A stretch of 64,000 bases of DNA from Yamagishiella unicocca (taxonomy: Eukaryota > Chlorophyta > Chlorophyceae > Chlamydomonadales > Volvocaceae). The translations under genes and the position numbers were made by a program. The notes beneath the pieces are model-generated. The model made no database searches and was not told the DNA's origin. It worked only from the letters and a program-made list of their open reading frames with translations. This document shows positions 12,701 through 25,200 of the stretch, piece by piece. Within the stretch, counting starts at the first letter, position 1. The number at the start of each line of letters is the position of its first letter. The stretch spans positions 248,001 through 312,000 of the forward strand of contig BDSL01000068.1 of assembly GCA_003116995.1 (NCBI GenBank), read 5' to 3'.

Positions 12701-14745
12701 TTCCGTCGGCGGCCACGTGGCTGGGTGCCGTACGATACGTACGGCAAGGGCGACGGCCCGGCAAGGCGCCGCCGCCTGCGGAAGTGCAGGAGCTGCTAGC
12801 GAGCTGTGTGGGGCTGTTGTCCGCTGTCGCGCCCAGCGCCGCGGGCTGCCGAGACATCTGCGCGACGCCGGGGCTTCTGCCGTACATCACGTGCCTCCTG
12901 GATCTACCTTTGGATCTGCCGGACAGCCCGGCGGCTGCGGCGTGCAGCGGCGGCGGGCTGGGACTCAGGTGAGGCGCACGTGCTGTCGCTGCTTTCAGCA
13001 GGCGGCAGGCGTTATGGCCCATTCGCCGAGCTCGGCAGTCTTTCGGGTCTTGCCCCCCTCACCCCCCCCCCACCGTACACTCCAATCCGCTCCCGCGCCA
13101 CCAGCACAGCACGCCCGCTCCTAGGTCCATGCCGCCTCCATGAGCCTCCACAGCCCCCTTTTAAATCCACCAATCGACCAGTCCATTAGTCACACCCTCA
13201 TGTTTTATCGCTCTGCAGACTGCAGCTCCTGGCCCTCATCACCAACCTCAGCCTGCACGCGGAGGGAGCCGCCGCCATCGCCGCCGCGACCTCCAGCGGT
13301 GGCTCCTCGCCACTGGCGGTGGCGAGTGGGGGTCCTGCGACGATGCCGGAGGTGCTATACGGCACGGCGCGGCTGTCGTGCGATATGATCCGCAAGAGCT
13401 CCACCAGCTGGAAGACGGGGGAGCAGATGCTCCTGGTGAGCGGGGCTACCAGACAAGCAGTTCGCGAATCAGTTCGCGAATCAGTTTTTTTTACTGTTTC
13501 GGCTCAGTTTTATTGTTGCGGTTCAGTTCTGTTGTTGCGGTTCAGTTCTGTTGTTGCGGTTCAGTTTTATCCACACACACTACCGTACTCTTTGGTGTTT
13601 GAACGCAACGGTGACTGTCCACATGGTAACAGCTCCAGGGGAAGGACGGGCAGGACGTAATTTCACCACCATGGACGTAGTGACTGTTGCTAACGGCACA
13701 GGCGCTATATCCATCGTCATTTTACGACCAATCAACCGCTTCAGGTCCGCGGGAACGCCTCGGTCAAACAAGCCATCCGCTGTTGCCAGTAACGGTGCTT
13801 CACGCGACGTGTTGTCAGTTGCAGTTGCCGTGGACGGTGCACGTCATCGTCACGTACCCTATTCGTCCCCCCGTCCCCTCCCTGGACCCCCCGCAGCCCT
13901 GCTTCACCATCATGTCCAACATGCACCGCGCTAGCGTGGCCCTGAACGTGGACCCGGATAGAGAGCCGAGAGACAGCTATCGGCTGGCGACGGAGGCCCT
14001 CAGCATGCCACTGCCTGGCAGCATGGGCCTGGCGGACCGCACCCGCCTGCGCGCGGCCGCCGCCCGAATGCTGGACTCGGCTACCGCAGCGTATGAGGGC
14101 GTCGGCAGGTCGGTGCCGCCGGCCGTGGTTTCGGAGCTGGTGTTGCTGCTGGGCGGCGGACGTGCGGTGCCGGCGGCTGCCGGAGTGGAGGATCGCAGCA
14201 GCGCCGGCGGCGGCGGCAGCGGCGGCGGCGGTGACACCATCCGGAGCAAGGACGTGCAGAGCGCCGCTTGCGACGCGGCTGGGGCCCTATGGCAGCTGAT
14301 GGCGGGCGGCATGGTGCATCCGGAGGCCGTGGTTTCGGAGCTGCAGGGCCCGCTGATCTCCATCCTACGGAGCGCCCGGAAGACCGATTCGGAGCTGCAG
14401 GAGGCCGACCCGGATTTGCGCCGCGCGGCGCTGGGCTTGGTGTCGTGCCTGGCTCGCTCGGAGCTGGTTTCGAAGCGGCTGTGGACGTCACCCCTTGTGG
14501 GCGCGGTGCTGCGGACTCACGCGCTGGCGAGGGACAACAGCTGGGAGCCGGTGGCCGAGTGCGTGAGGGAGGTGTGCCAGCAGCTGTGTCGGGCGTGTCA
14601 CAGCGAAGACCGGGGCAGCGTGTCAAACACAAACAAGCGGGTGGACCGGTGGGGCATGACGGAGCGGATGCTGACGCAGCTCAAGTGCAAGCTGGAGTTC
14701 GACTACGACGAGGAGGCGATTATGCTGGTGCCGTTGGAGGAGTGA
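6732..14745 (+). CDS. Large ARM/HEAT-like protein, about 1607 residues, unidentified
   Basis: Twelve exons with consistent phases: 6732-7208, 7278-7421, 7743-7922, 8430-8973, 9074-9672, 10097-10225, 10576-10641, 10961-11671, 11892-12056, 12226-12968, 13219-13435 and 13897-14745 (TGA). ATG 6732 is the first true ATG of the open frame and opens MASSATGDGHYSPL. Conserved-looking helical pieces (LLVARVSEGDFDALWALREL, LQLLALITNLSLHAEG, AACDAAGALWQLMAGG) are typical of armadillo/HEAT repeats and are separated by long Gly/Ser/Asp/Ala linkers in exons 4, 5, 8 and 10. The C-terminal exon is the best ordered and ends EEAIMLVPLEE. The 3' ends of exons 5 (GTGCGC) and 6 (GTGCCC) were chosen by phase and are less certain. 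A scaffold or binding role is inferred only from the repeat-like helices; no catalytic motif is seen. TGTAA follows at 14768. Confidence 0.65.
8172..8300 (+). repeat. 51-bp tandem repeat in intron
   Basis: The unit built on CCAGGCCGCTCCGAAGCCGC occurs about two and a half times in the intron between 7922 and 8430 of the ARM-like gene. Confidence 0.6.
10350..10530 (+). repeat. Minisatellite of about 27 bp in intron
   Basis: The motif TTGTTCTTGCCTGG(G/A)CCGCC recurs about seven times with small length changes in the intron 10226-10575. It is pyrimidine-rich on the coding strand and runs towards the acceptor at 10575. Confidence 0.7.
13482..13570 (+). repeat. Tandem repeat of about 20 bp in intron
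   Basis: GCGGTTCAGTTCTGTTGTT occurs in three to four near-copies inside the intron 13436-13896 of the ARM-like gene. Confidence 0.6.
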
Positions 14746-14877
14746 GGAGGCGGTTGTCGTTGTTGCTGTAACGGTTACAGTGGGTTCCAGGCCAAAAGGT
14801 AGAACCATCGGGCACATCGCCGGACACTGAGGAAGACGGCGGTTATGCTGGTGCCGCTGGAGGAGTGAGGAGGTGGG
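14715..14877 (+). repeat. Duplicated gene end flanking a dispersed repeat
   Basis: Bases 14715-14753, which hold the last codons and the TGA of the ARM-like gene, recur at 14839-14877 with three mismatches in 39. Between the two copies sits copy A of the dispersed CAGTG...CACTG element. Only the upstream copy is in frame with the gene. Confidence 0.75.
14766..14832 (+). repeat. Dispersed short repeat, copy A
   Basis: Its core runs from CAGTGGG at 14779 to CACTG at 14830 and includes GGTAGAACCATCGGGCACAT. The flank GTTGTNGTNGTAAC before the core is shared with the other copies. It starts with the TGTAA of the upstream gene. Related copies are at 34070-34145, 49408-49475 (minus) and 56549-56620. 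Confidence 0.8.
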
Positions 14878-16576
14878 GCTATGAGGGTGTGGGTCGGGAT
14901 GGGGCTGACGGCTGGGGACGGGGTTGGGGGGGGTGCAGTGACTGCGGGTCGGGCGTCGTCGGGTGTTAGGTGGAAGGTGTGGGTTGTGTGGCAGGGATGG
15001 CATGAAGTGAGCGCATGGTGGGCTTACCGGCATGACTTGGCCACCACAAACAATGAACCTGGACATTTCCTTCGCTTGCATCACTTGCTACTACTGCAAC
15101 CGCATTCCGGTATATACTGCTGTAGTACGACTTGTCAATAATGTGGAAACCTGCGGTAGAACTGCCGTAGTACTGCTGCAGTACGGCGTGTCAATAACGT
15201 GGGAACCTTTCAGTCAACGTGAAATGGCACCCGGTGCAGTGCTGCAAGTCCTCCGGGACGCCGAGACGCGTTCTCGGTTGGCCGCATCGCATCACCGCGT
15301 CAACGATATATTTGTTGGAGCGCTGCCATGGCAATCGGCGTCTGCTGGGTCTTGGAGCAGCAGCAAGGCCCGACACGGCCCCTCCCGCCTCCTCGCCATC
15401 TGCGCAACCCCCTGGAAGCACGCCTACGTCTGTCAGTGCCGCGTTTGGCCGGACAGGTCGAGATTGGTGTACGCATTGGTGACTCCTGGGATTTAAGCGT
15501 CGCCGGAGGCAACCCCCCGGGGAACCCAGGGACATCGCAGAAGGACCGACACGACCTGCCTGCATACGTCCACCGGGCGCTGCCAAGGAAATGAAGCGAG
15601 GTTACGAGGAATGCGGAACCATGAGGACTGCTAGCTCGCTTCATGTTTCCCACCATTTTATACTATAGACGTGAAATCAACATGCCAATGGCGACGTGGG
15701 TAACGGCATCACCTTTTCACGTCTGCAGCCCTATGTGACCCCGTCCCGTTCGTGTTAAGCCCCGCCAACCCACCCCCTGTAACCGGGTCTTCTCGCCACA
15801 CCCTGACAAAGGTTACCTGCCCGCATCTTCAGCTGGATGTGGGACGTCGCGGTGAGCAACCACCGGCACCGCTTTATGGCAACGTCAGGCAGGCACCGCA
15901 CACGATGGGAGGGGCAGATCCAGCTCAGTACACAACGGCGCGATCGACACTGCGAAGGCCCTGACGATCACAACCACAGTACCGATCGATAGTACGCTAG
16001 TACGCTACAGTACCGATCGTACATTACAGCACCGATAGTACGCCACCGATAGTACGTTACAGTACCCATACTATACTACGAAGACCACCGCCACTACATT
16101 ACCGCAGCAATATATTCCGCCCGCCAACACTAACACGGCCGGCATGGCCGGCCTGGACTGATCCGTTGAGTGCTGATCAAGCAGACCAGCAACGCCGCCC
16201 TCGCTCCCGGCGTCCAACCGCTTTCAACGCAAGCGCCATGTTCTGGGCCCGCTGGCCCAAAGCCGTTGGACGCACCCAGTCCTCTTTCGACGCACAACCG
16301 CTACATAAAACACAATTTTAAAGACGCTAGGTTGTCACAACGATGGCTTGCATGACGATAAAGTTGACCGACGCCGCAGCGCCCAACCTCACTTCAGTCC
16401 CTACAAGCTACCTCGACATTCCGTCTTCGAGCTGTGTCTACGATTAACGTCGCGAATTCGTGTGTCTCCCAACACGTGTCTCCAATCCGTTGCATATGAA
16501 CGATCCGTTGCATAAGGTTGCTCCCAGAACAACAACCTCTGTGTCTCCAACTTGTGCTTAATCCGCGCCTTCAGGT
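14878..16576. other. Intergenic region with short repeats
   Basis: No supported exon. Bases 15115-15215 hold a two-fold imperfect repeat of about 60 bp built on CTGCTG(T/C)AGTACG followed by TGTCAATAA(T/C)GTGG. From about 15975 to 16080 there are AT-richer reiterations of AGTAC/CGATCGTAC. Minus-strand TGTAA motifs (TTACA at about 16025 and 16057) may end the VOC gene transcript. Confidence 0.5.
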
Positions 16577-17996
16577 TCAGTCATCCTTGGTCTTGGCCGC
16601 CAGGAGCTTGCCGACGTAGCTGCTGAACATCCCCCACAGGAAGACGATCCACTCCGACAGGTCTTCCGGTGTGTGACTGACAGCCTCCAGGTTGTAGCCA
16701 TTAGCGTCCACCACGAAGGCACCGTAATACAACTTGTGGTACTGCGGGGGGTAATTTGAGGCGTGTCATCAGTGACTGAGGGCGCCCGGGTTGTGCATGC
16801 GGGCCTGCCACGGAATAACACGGGGGACTATCCTACAGCACGGCGGACGTCCCCCAGCGGTAAATATTCGAATGTACCATACGCCTGTGACGTTTTCTAG
16901 ACGCGGAAAACTGATAGCAAGAGACGGAACGTCCAGCATGGCGTCGCTCGACAAGCTGGAAGTCATGTGCCAAGACACTGCTTTCATCGTTTCATGTGTC
17001 TGAGCTTTGCCCTTCCGGCTGCCGTGCTGCTCCGTCTCCTGTCTCCTGTCCCCTGCTGGTCAGCCGAGCGTAAGTTTACACCTGCGTGCATCGCCAGGCC
17101 TATGCTCACCTGCGGCCGGAACCCTGGGGCGCCGTTGTCCTTGCCGCCAGCCGCCACCGCTGCCGCGTGGAAATGCCGCACCTGGGCCCGGTTGCTGGCG
17201 CGGAAGGCGACGTGGGCCGGGCTGGCACCGGGAGCCGGGCCTGGAGAGGTGGGGAGAAGACCCGGTTACAAGACGTAGGAAACGGAGGACAGGACAGGGC
17301 CTGGGAGAGGGGGCAGGTGGCTGGTAGAGCTGAGGAGGGCGTGAGATGATCCTTGCGTATCCTTGCTGGCGAGGTGAAGACTTGCGCGACGGCGTATGCG
17401 CTGATGGGAGGCGTGCCATCATCACACACCGCACTGCTGCAGCCGCCACATGCTCAGCCGTACCAGTGGCAGACGACAGCTACGTGAGGAAGCGGGGGTG
17501 GCCAACGACGGGCAAGCGCCCGTCGCCAACCGTACAGGATTGGAACTGGCCAGCGGGTGTGTCGTGTGGAAGTGGAACGGCCAAAGGGCACCACTGGCTA
17601 GCTAAGGGAAAATTCACAACCTTCCTAGAACACCTCCATACACCCCCCCATGAGTACGGTGGGTTCAGCAGGGTTAGGGCCAGCGACTACCGCAACGTAA
17701 GGGCCGAGGGAAACGGACTCGCTTTTTGACGTAATTCACCAGGTGTGGTAGCAAACTTGCCTTCGCATATCCAAAAGGCGGGGAACACTATGCCAAAGCC
17801 ACAGGACTTGGCCTCAGGCACCTGCCGAAAGCAGTTCAGGGCTTGTCAGCCAACACTGCCGCTACACGGTGGGCAAGTAGAGGAACCTATCACTCACCTC
17901 CTTGATGACAGTAAAGCCGAGGGGTTTTAGAGCGGTTTCATAGAATTTTTTCGCCTGCTTATAGTCCGACACCTTCAACATGACATGGTCAAACAT
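16577..17996 (-). CDS. VOC-superfamily (glyoxalase/bleomycin-resistance fold) protein
   Basis: Four exons: 17996-17898, 17821-17740, 17240-17110 and 16741-16577 (TGA); all phases fit and the product is 158 residues. It opens MFDHVMLKVSDYKQAKKFY, the typical first beta-alpha unit of a vicinal-oxygen-chelate protein. The second half has AHVAFRASNRAQVRHF and the closing motif YYGAFVVDANGYNLEAV, where VOC proteins have an xGx(N/H)(N/I)(L/I)E turn. Candidate metal ligands are His4, the His of AHVAF and the Glu of NLEAV. The length suits one chain with two VOC half-domains. The C-terminus is longer than usual (EWIVFLWGMFSSYVGKLL), Trp-rich and amphipathic, possibly membrane-associated. The family is clear. 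The substrate is not: it could be a lyase, a dioxygenase or a resistance-type binding protein. Confidence 0.85.
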
Positions 17997-18458
17997 CTTA
18001 GGTTGCTATGCTTCACAAACTGATAGCCAAAAATGGTTGCACATACTCTCCAAACCGTGATGCATTTATCGTGGGTTTCCAGCGTCCCGAAGGTTTCAGT
18101 TGGCCAACCAACACCATGTGCTAGGACAATATGGACGCGCCGTTGCGCTCTTTACCTGTCACCCTGTCAAAAACGAGATAGTTACATACAATTTGTGCAA
18201 CTAGCTGATCTGTTGCCATAAGATTACGCAGCACAGAATGACGGTATACTGCGATCCTAATGCAGAGTTTCAAACCAAATTATCCTCACTGATATACATC
18301 TAGAATGGCGCCGAGCCGTGGCCAGTCGGCGGGTGTCCTTCGCATACAAGCACTGGAGCCATGCAAGCGTTATCGCGTCTCGCAGCCATTAGATCTTGCG
18401 CAATGGTGGGAGGGATAAAAAGCATGAATATACATGTCCTAGGATTCCCCTGTGATGA

Positions 18459-21400
18459 ACCCTGGCGTTAAGCCCGCTTGCACGATGCCTCAGGCTTCGC
18501 GCGGGCGATACATGTGGCCCAAGTGGTACGCACACGGATCGCTTCCAATATCAGGACTCCTCTGCCTGCCCCAGCGGCCTGGCGGTGCGGTTCCCGGTCG
18601 GGCTCTCGTTGGGCGCCACGCCATCGGGGCTGCCTGACCTGCGTATCGAGCTGGTACGGCTTCATTGGGGATATACAGGTAGGAGCGGGTGGGAAGGAGA
18701 CCGTGAACCCGACGGAAAGGAGGGAGGAAACTAGCCAGCGGGTGGGTGCGGTGGCACAGTACGGGAGGACGTCGGACTGCAAGGCGCTTCGCCCAAAGGA
18801 CTCCCTCTCCCAACAATTATGTGCGTCCGGCCCGCCCAATCAGCGGCCCTCACCGTCCCCACTCTCCCTCCACAGGCGGTGCCCCCCGCGATCGGTGTCG
18901 TGGTCCCAGCCACCGGGCCCCCCCAGGCCGCCCCTCAAACCCCGGCAGCAGCCGCACTGACACCACCGCCGGCACCGCCGGCACCGCCGGCGGCGCCGGC
19001 GGTGCGCCTAGCTCTTGGAGCAGTTGCGATTCGCAACAGTCCCAACCGTTCGCGCAACGCCTGTCAACCGCCGGCGCCGTGCTGCTGTTCTCCGTACTGC
19101 ACCCGAGCGCGGCGGCGGCGCTGAGCCCCTGCCTCCTGCTCCCCGGCCTGGCAGTCGCCGCAGCGGACGTCGCGGTGTTGGTGCTGGGGCGAGCAGCGCA
19201 TGATCCTGTCAGCGAGCGGGTACGACAGCCGGTCCCTTCTGGACAGGGCCCGGCTGCGTCAGGCGCGGGTTCCGGAGCAGAGGGGGCGGCCCCGCTGGCG
19301 GGCCGTGTGCGGCGGCGGCTTGGCAGCCTGGTGGGCCGACTAGGCGGTGTCCCCGGTCCGGCGGCGGAGCTCCTGCAGCGCATCATGGGTGAGCCAGCGC
19401 AGGCGGCAGCGGGAGGGGGGGGGAGCGCCGTGGCCCGAGGTCTCGGGTGGGAGGAGGGAGGAGTAGATTGGGCCTGGGGTCTGATAAGGCAGGGCGCGGC
19501 GGGTGCTGTGGCCCGGGGTCTCGGGTGGGAGGAGGGGGGATCAGATTGGGCCTGGGGTCTGATAAAGCAGGGCGCGGGGGGCGCTGTGGCCCGGGGTCTC
19601 GGGTGGGAGGAGGGGGGATCAGATTGGGCCTGGGGTCTGATAAAGCAGGGCGCGGGGGGCGCTGTGGCCCGGGGTCTCGGGTGGGAGGAGGGAGGAGCAG
19701 ATTGCGCCTGGGGTCTGATACCGTAAGGCAGCGCGCGGCGGGTGCTGTGGCGCGCTGCGTTGGCAGGTGTCGTGGATCCTCATGTGATGTGCGCATACCA
19801 CCCTCGGTCCTACACAACACACATGACCATATACCGGTACTGCTTCCCCGGTGTACCTCGGCACACTCACATCCCCAGCACCCTGCCATCGGCACCACCG
19901 GTCCACTACCCCTTAGAACACACGCCACACACACCCAATACTGCCGTACACGGCGCCCTGTGCCCTCCTGCTGCCGCCAGTCCCCTCTGCGCTGCTTTCG
20001 CTGGCCGGCAAGGCCTGGCGTGCCGTACACGCCTCCAGCGCTGCCCTGGCGGAGGCGGTCGTGGAGCTGGTGGCGGTGGGGCTGTCGTACAGCCACCTGG
20101 CCCGAGAAGCGCAGCTGGGGAGGCTGGCACCTGGTGGGTGAACTGGTTGCTGCTCCAGGGACACCACAGCAAGGATGATGGCCTCGGCAATGATGTCGTC
20201 AGTGAATGCCCTGGCGCTGGTGGCGGCGGCGGCTGCAGCAGTCCTTGCCACTGCGTCTGCTCCGTCCTTCCACATCTTACGTATGACGTCTTACATGTGA
20301 CGTCTTACATGTCCCCCCTCCTCTTTCTCATGAATGACGTCTACCCCCGGGGGCCCCCGCAGGCCGGTCTCAGGAGCTGGCCTGGAGGCGGCTACACAAG
20401 GCCGCCGCGCAGCGCCTGGCTCGCCACCTGACGGACCTGCCTGCCCAGCCGCCACTCGCACCCGCGCTGGCGGCGCTGCAGCGCTGCAGCATCGCGGCCG
20501 GCCTGGCCGTCGACGGTGTGCCCCTGTGCGGGGCAATGGACGCACTGGCGGCATGCGGCGGCGGCGGCGGCGGCGGCGGTGGGGACGCACGGCAGCTGCT
20601 CGTGAGCCTGTCGTACGGTTGCAAGCGGCGCCGCCGGGCGGACCAACCGGCAAACGACTACCCTTCGTCGTCGGGAGTGGCAGCCGTGACGACGGCGCCG
20701 TCGTGTGCAGGGGGTGTCGGCGGCGCGGTTGGCAGTCCATGCGTGCCCGTCAGTGTGGTTGCGGGGACGATGCCAACCGCCGCAGCGGCAACACCGCCGC
20801 CGCCGCCACCGCTGCCACGCCGCTCCGCTCATCCCTCCGCCGAGGGGTCACCCCCCCCGACCCGGAGCCTGCATCAACAGCCCACGCGGCCCGCGCCAGC
20901 GCCACCACCACCGCAGCCCACCGGCTCTCAAGCGTCTGGTCCTGGCTTGGCGCAGCCTAATCAGGCCACTCATCCACGGCCGTCCATGAGCTCCGTCTCG
21001 TCCTCTGTGGCCGGAACCATAGCCGGCATCACGAGCCGTTCCACGTCATGTGACGACACCGCCGCGTCGTCGCTGGGGACTGCCCAGCAGGGAGGGCCCC
21101 GAGCCGCCAGCCCCTCCAGCCTCCACCTCACGGTCACAGCGCCGATGTCGCGGGGCAGCTCCGAAACCACTACGTCCACCAGCGGCGCCGCGGCGCCGCC
21201 GCCGCTCGCGACCACGGCTGCGGCTGGCGGGCAGGGCCGTGTCGCGAGCCCCGCCACCGCCTCCACTGCCTTGGCTGCGTGCACCTGCAGCCCAGCTGGA
21301 GGGCACGGTGCGTGCTGCTGCCCGGCTGCCTCCATACATGCCGCCGCTGCCGATGGGGGCAGAGGGGACGGGCCCGGGGGCCCATCTCACCAGCCGCCGC

Positions 21401-22242
21401 CGGCGGCGGCGGCGGAGGTGGCGGGTGGAGAGCAGGTCCAGCCGCCGCTGCCCCCACTACGCCTGCGGGCTCCTCAGCAGCTGCAGCAACAACAACCGCG
21501 GCTCCCTCAGCAGCCCCTGCTCCAGCAACAGCCCCACGACCAGCCCCAGCAGCAGCAGCCGCATCAACAGCCGCAGCTGCCGGCGGTCTCACCCCGCCTG
21601 CAGGCCACCGGTGCCTTTGGCGCAGGCGGCACCTGGGAGCTCCGAAACCACTCCCGCGCCCAGGCGGCGCAGCTGCTCCGGCAGGAGCAGGCGCAGGCGG
21701 AGGCGCTCGGCCTGCCGCTGTACGGCAGGGCGGACCACGCGCACCTCTCCGAGCTAGACCGACCCACTGGTCTGCGCGCGCGGTTGGACCTCGCCGGCCG
21801 CGCCGTCTACCTGGTGGCCATCTTTGCGCCCTTCCTCACACTCGGCATCGCGCTGCTGCTGCTGTCGGCGCTCATAAACCCTAACCCCAGCTCCACCTCC
21901 GCATCCACCTCCGCTACCGGGCACCATCCGACCGACACCAACACCGACACCAGTGACGCGCTCCATAGCACCAGCCGGGACACTGACCACCAAACCAGCG
22001 GTCCAGGCAGCGGCAGCAGCGGCTGTTGGCGCAGCCGGGCAGCGCTAGGATGCCGCCGCCGCTGCTGGCAGCTGCTGCTGGGGGGCTGCCGCCGCGGTGG
22101 CGCGGCGTTCATCAAGTGGGGTCAGTGGTCCGCCACCAGGGTGGACCTCTTCCCGGACGATTTTTGCGAGGCTCTGTCGCAGCTGCACGACCAGGCACCC
22201 ACACACAGCTTCGCGTTCACCCGCCGCCAGGTGCGTGAAACA

Positions 22243-22276
<34 letters not shown>

Positions 22277-25200
22277 CTGCCGGGTGCATCGCGGAAGAAG
22301 GCGGATTGAGGAGACGGGTTCGCGAAGATTTGAGCAGGGCTTTGCGGCATCTCGTTGGCGGTTGCTCGTGGGTCTGCGAGCTATCAACCGGGGAACGCCC
22401 CCTTCCCCCCGCACACACACGTTCCTTAATTCATCAACCCACACTATCCGCTTCTCCCTGTTGCGGCCCTCCTCGTGCTTCTGCCCCTCCCCCTGCTACT
22501 TCCCCGTTCCCTGCTACTGCCAGGTGGAGCGGTCCTTCGGTGTGCCACTGGACCTGATGTTCGAGGCGTTCGACCGCCGCCCGGTGGCATCAGGCAGCAT
22601 CGCACAGGTACGGACCGTACTATCGTACATGCCGTACGTGATGCGCAAACCGCGCAGCAGGAGCGCATCGCCCGGTCCTCCGCCCGCCGGTCGTACCCTT
22701 TAATAGCCAGTGAGCTTCCGAGGGTAGCCCGCCGCCGGCAGATACGGCGATCCTAACCACCCCAACCACCCCAACTGCTCTTGAACGCTCCAATTGAGTT
22801 ACCCCAACTACCCCAACCACCCCCCTCTTCAGGTTCACCGGGCGCTCATGCGCTGCAGCGACGGCAGCCCGCTGGACGTGGCGGTCAAGGTGGTGCACCC
22901 CCGAGTGGAGCTGCGAATACGACAGGTGGGCGGTGGTGGCGGGCGGGCCCTGGTGGGCGGTGCGACAAGGGCCTCACCCTGGCGGCTGACACCCTTCGCC
23001 CCCTAGTAGGATGCAGGCGCCGTACCTGGCCAGAGCTACCCCGCCCTCTCCGTCCAAGCAAGCATCCACAGCAATAGGAGCAATAGGGTTTTGCGTGCCG
23101 CGTCCTGCAGCCTCCTGGCTGAGGCGATTCCTCTGCCGCCTTTTAGGGGTAGAACTGTACCGCGACGTATTTCCGTACAGGTTCCGCAAATATTCCCGAC
23201 CCAAGCGGTTGACCCAAACTAATCTTTCCCTGCCGTGCATCGGCGTCTGCACCCCCTAGCCGTGCTATCCTTCACCGCTCACCTTAATCTCGAAGCGTCC
23301 AAACAACCGCCGCCGCCCCCCGCCGCCCCCCCCCGCCGCCGGCCCCCGCCGCCCCCTGCCTCCCCCGTCCGCCGCCGCCCCTCCCCCCTCGCTGCCCCTG
23401 CACCTGCGCCTACTCCCCCCCCACCGCGCCGCAGGACTTCGCGCTGCTGCACCCCGCTGCCGCCGCGCTAGGCCGCCTGCGGTCCCTCCGCTCTCTCAGC
23501 CTGCCTGAGACCGTGAGCCAGTTCAGCTGCACCATGACGGCCCAGGCGGACCTGCGGGTGGAGGCAGCCCACCTGCGCCGCTTCTACACCAACTTCTCAC
23601 ACGTGTCCAGCCAGGTGCGTGGCGGCTGTAGCAACGGTGTTATTGAGGGTCCGGGATCGCGCCCGTTCCCCAGCTCTTTCGCTGCTCACACCCGAACGCC
23701 GGCAAGGACGTTTCACTGGCACGAGCTCGACGCGGCGTGTGTGGGTGACGTCGCCACAGCTCGATCGTCCCGACGCGGCGTGTGTGGGTGACGTGGCGAC
23801 AGCTCGACCGTCACGACCCGGAGTGGGTGGCATAGAAATCGGTTACGCGACATGGACAGGATAGCTGTCGCATTGTCTTCGGGCACCCGGAGTGGGCAGG
23901 TGCTGACCCTGTCGCACGAGTGACGCTGTGACCGCAACCGAGCTGCACCCGATGACCCCGTGTTCGGGGTTCACTCGCCATTGATGACGTCATCATGTGT
24001 CGTACAGGTACGTGCCCGTCTCGTGCCACAGCGCAATCGGGTTGATGCCGAACCCCACCTAACCCAACCCCACCCACCTGACCGGTTTTTTCTCGCATCC
24101 ACGGGTCTTCCTCGAAACCCACCTGACGAGCTGATGTCGACCCCCATGCGGCCCCCTGTGTCGTGTAACCGGGTTTTCTCCACCGCGTTCCCCCCCGGAC
24201 CCCGCAGGTGGCGACCCCCCGGCCGTTGCCGGGTCTGGTCCGTCAGGAGGTGATGGTGGAGACGTGGGAGCCGGGGCGCAGCGTGGCTCACTTCATCCGC
24301 AACCCGGGGCCGCTCAACACGGCCGTGGTGTGCCTGGGTGTGGACACCTACCTCAAGATGCTGCTGCAAGATAACTTCGTGCACACGGACCTGCACCCGG
24401 GTGAGTGCCGTGCCGTGCCGTGCAGTGCAGTGCAGTGCAGTGCAGTGCAGTGCAGTGCAGTGCAGTGCAGTGCAGTGCAGTGCAGTGCAGTGCAGTGCAG
24501 TGCAGTGCAGTGCAGTGCAGTGCAGGCGGTGTTTCGACGCAAGCCATGTGTTTTGGGTTGAGGGAGGAGGGGGCCGGACGGTGAAGGTCGCGGGGTTGGG
24601 GCGAAAGGATGTGGCCGAGAAGCCGCGGTAGAGGGGGAAACCCCGTCAACCGACAATGGAGGAGAAGCAAGGCTGCGGGCCATCGTGGCCCGGGGGGCCG
24701 GGTTGGTTGTCGGGGCCTGGTTTCGGAGCCGGCGGCAGCACGTGCGTGCATGCTTGGGCTGGACCAGGACGGTTGGAGGCACTACCCGGGAACCATCGCG
24801 CTGATCCTCCCATGCTGCCGCACACCCGCCGCCTGCCTGCCAAGCGCCGATACGGGTTCCACCCTGCCCGCGCATGTCGACTGCTAACTCGGCTGCTGAC
24901 TCGACTGCCACCCCCGGCCTAACAGTGCCCCCTCCGCCAACACACAACCCCCCGCCCACCTCGTCGTCACGTCTCTCCAGGTAACATCATGGTACGGATG
25001 GTGAGCCCGGGGGGCCGGCCGGTACCCCTGCCGCAAGACCCTGGCCCTGCCAGCAGGTCGCCCACCCACCCCGCCTTCGCCTCCCCCCGCGACGCCACCA
25101 ACGGGTTTCGGAGCGATCGCACCGTGTCGCCCGCTCCCGGCCCAGACCCGGCCGCCAGCGTGCAGCTGGTGCTGCTGGACTTCGGCCTGGCGGAGGAGCT

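Noticed and set aside
24348..24959. Minus-strand open frames with an ALHCT repeat
   Set aside because: They are the complement of the TGCAG microsatellite in an ADCK intron, not a protein.
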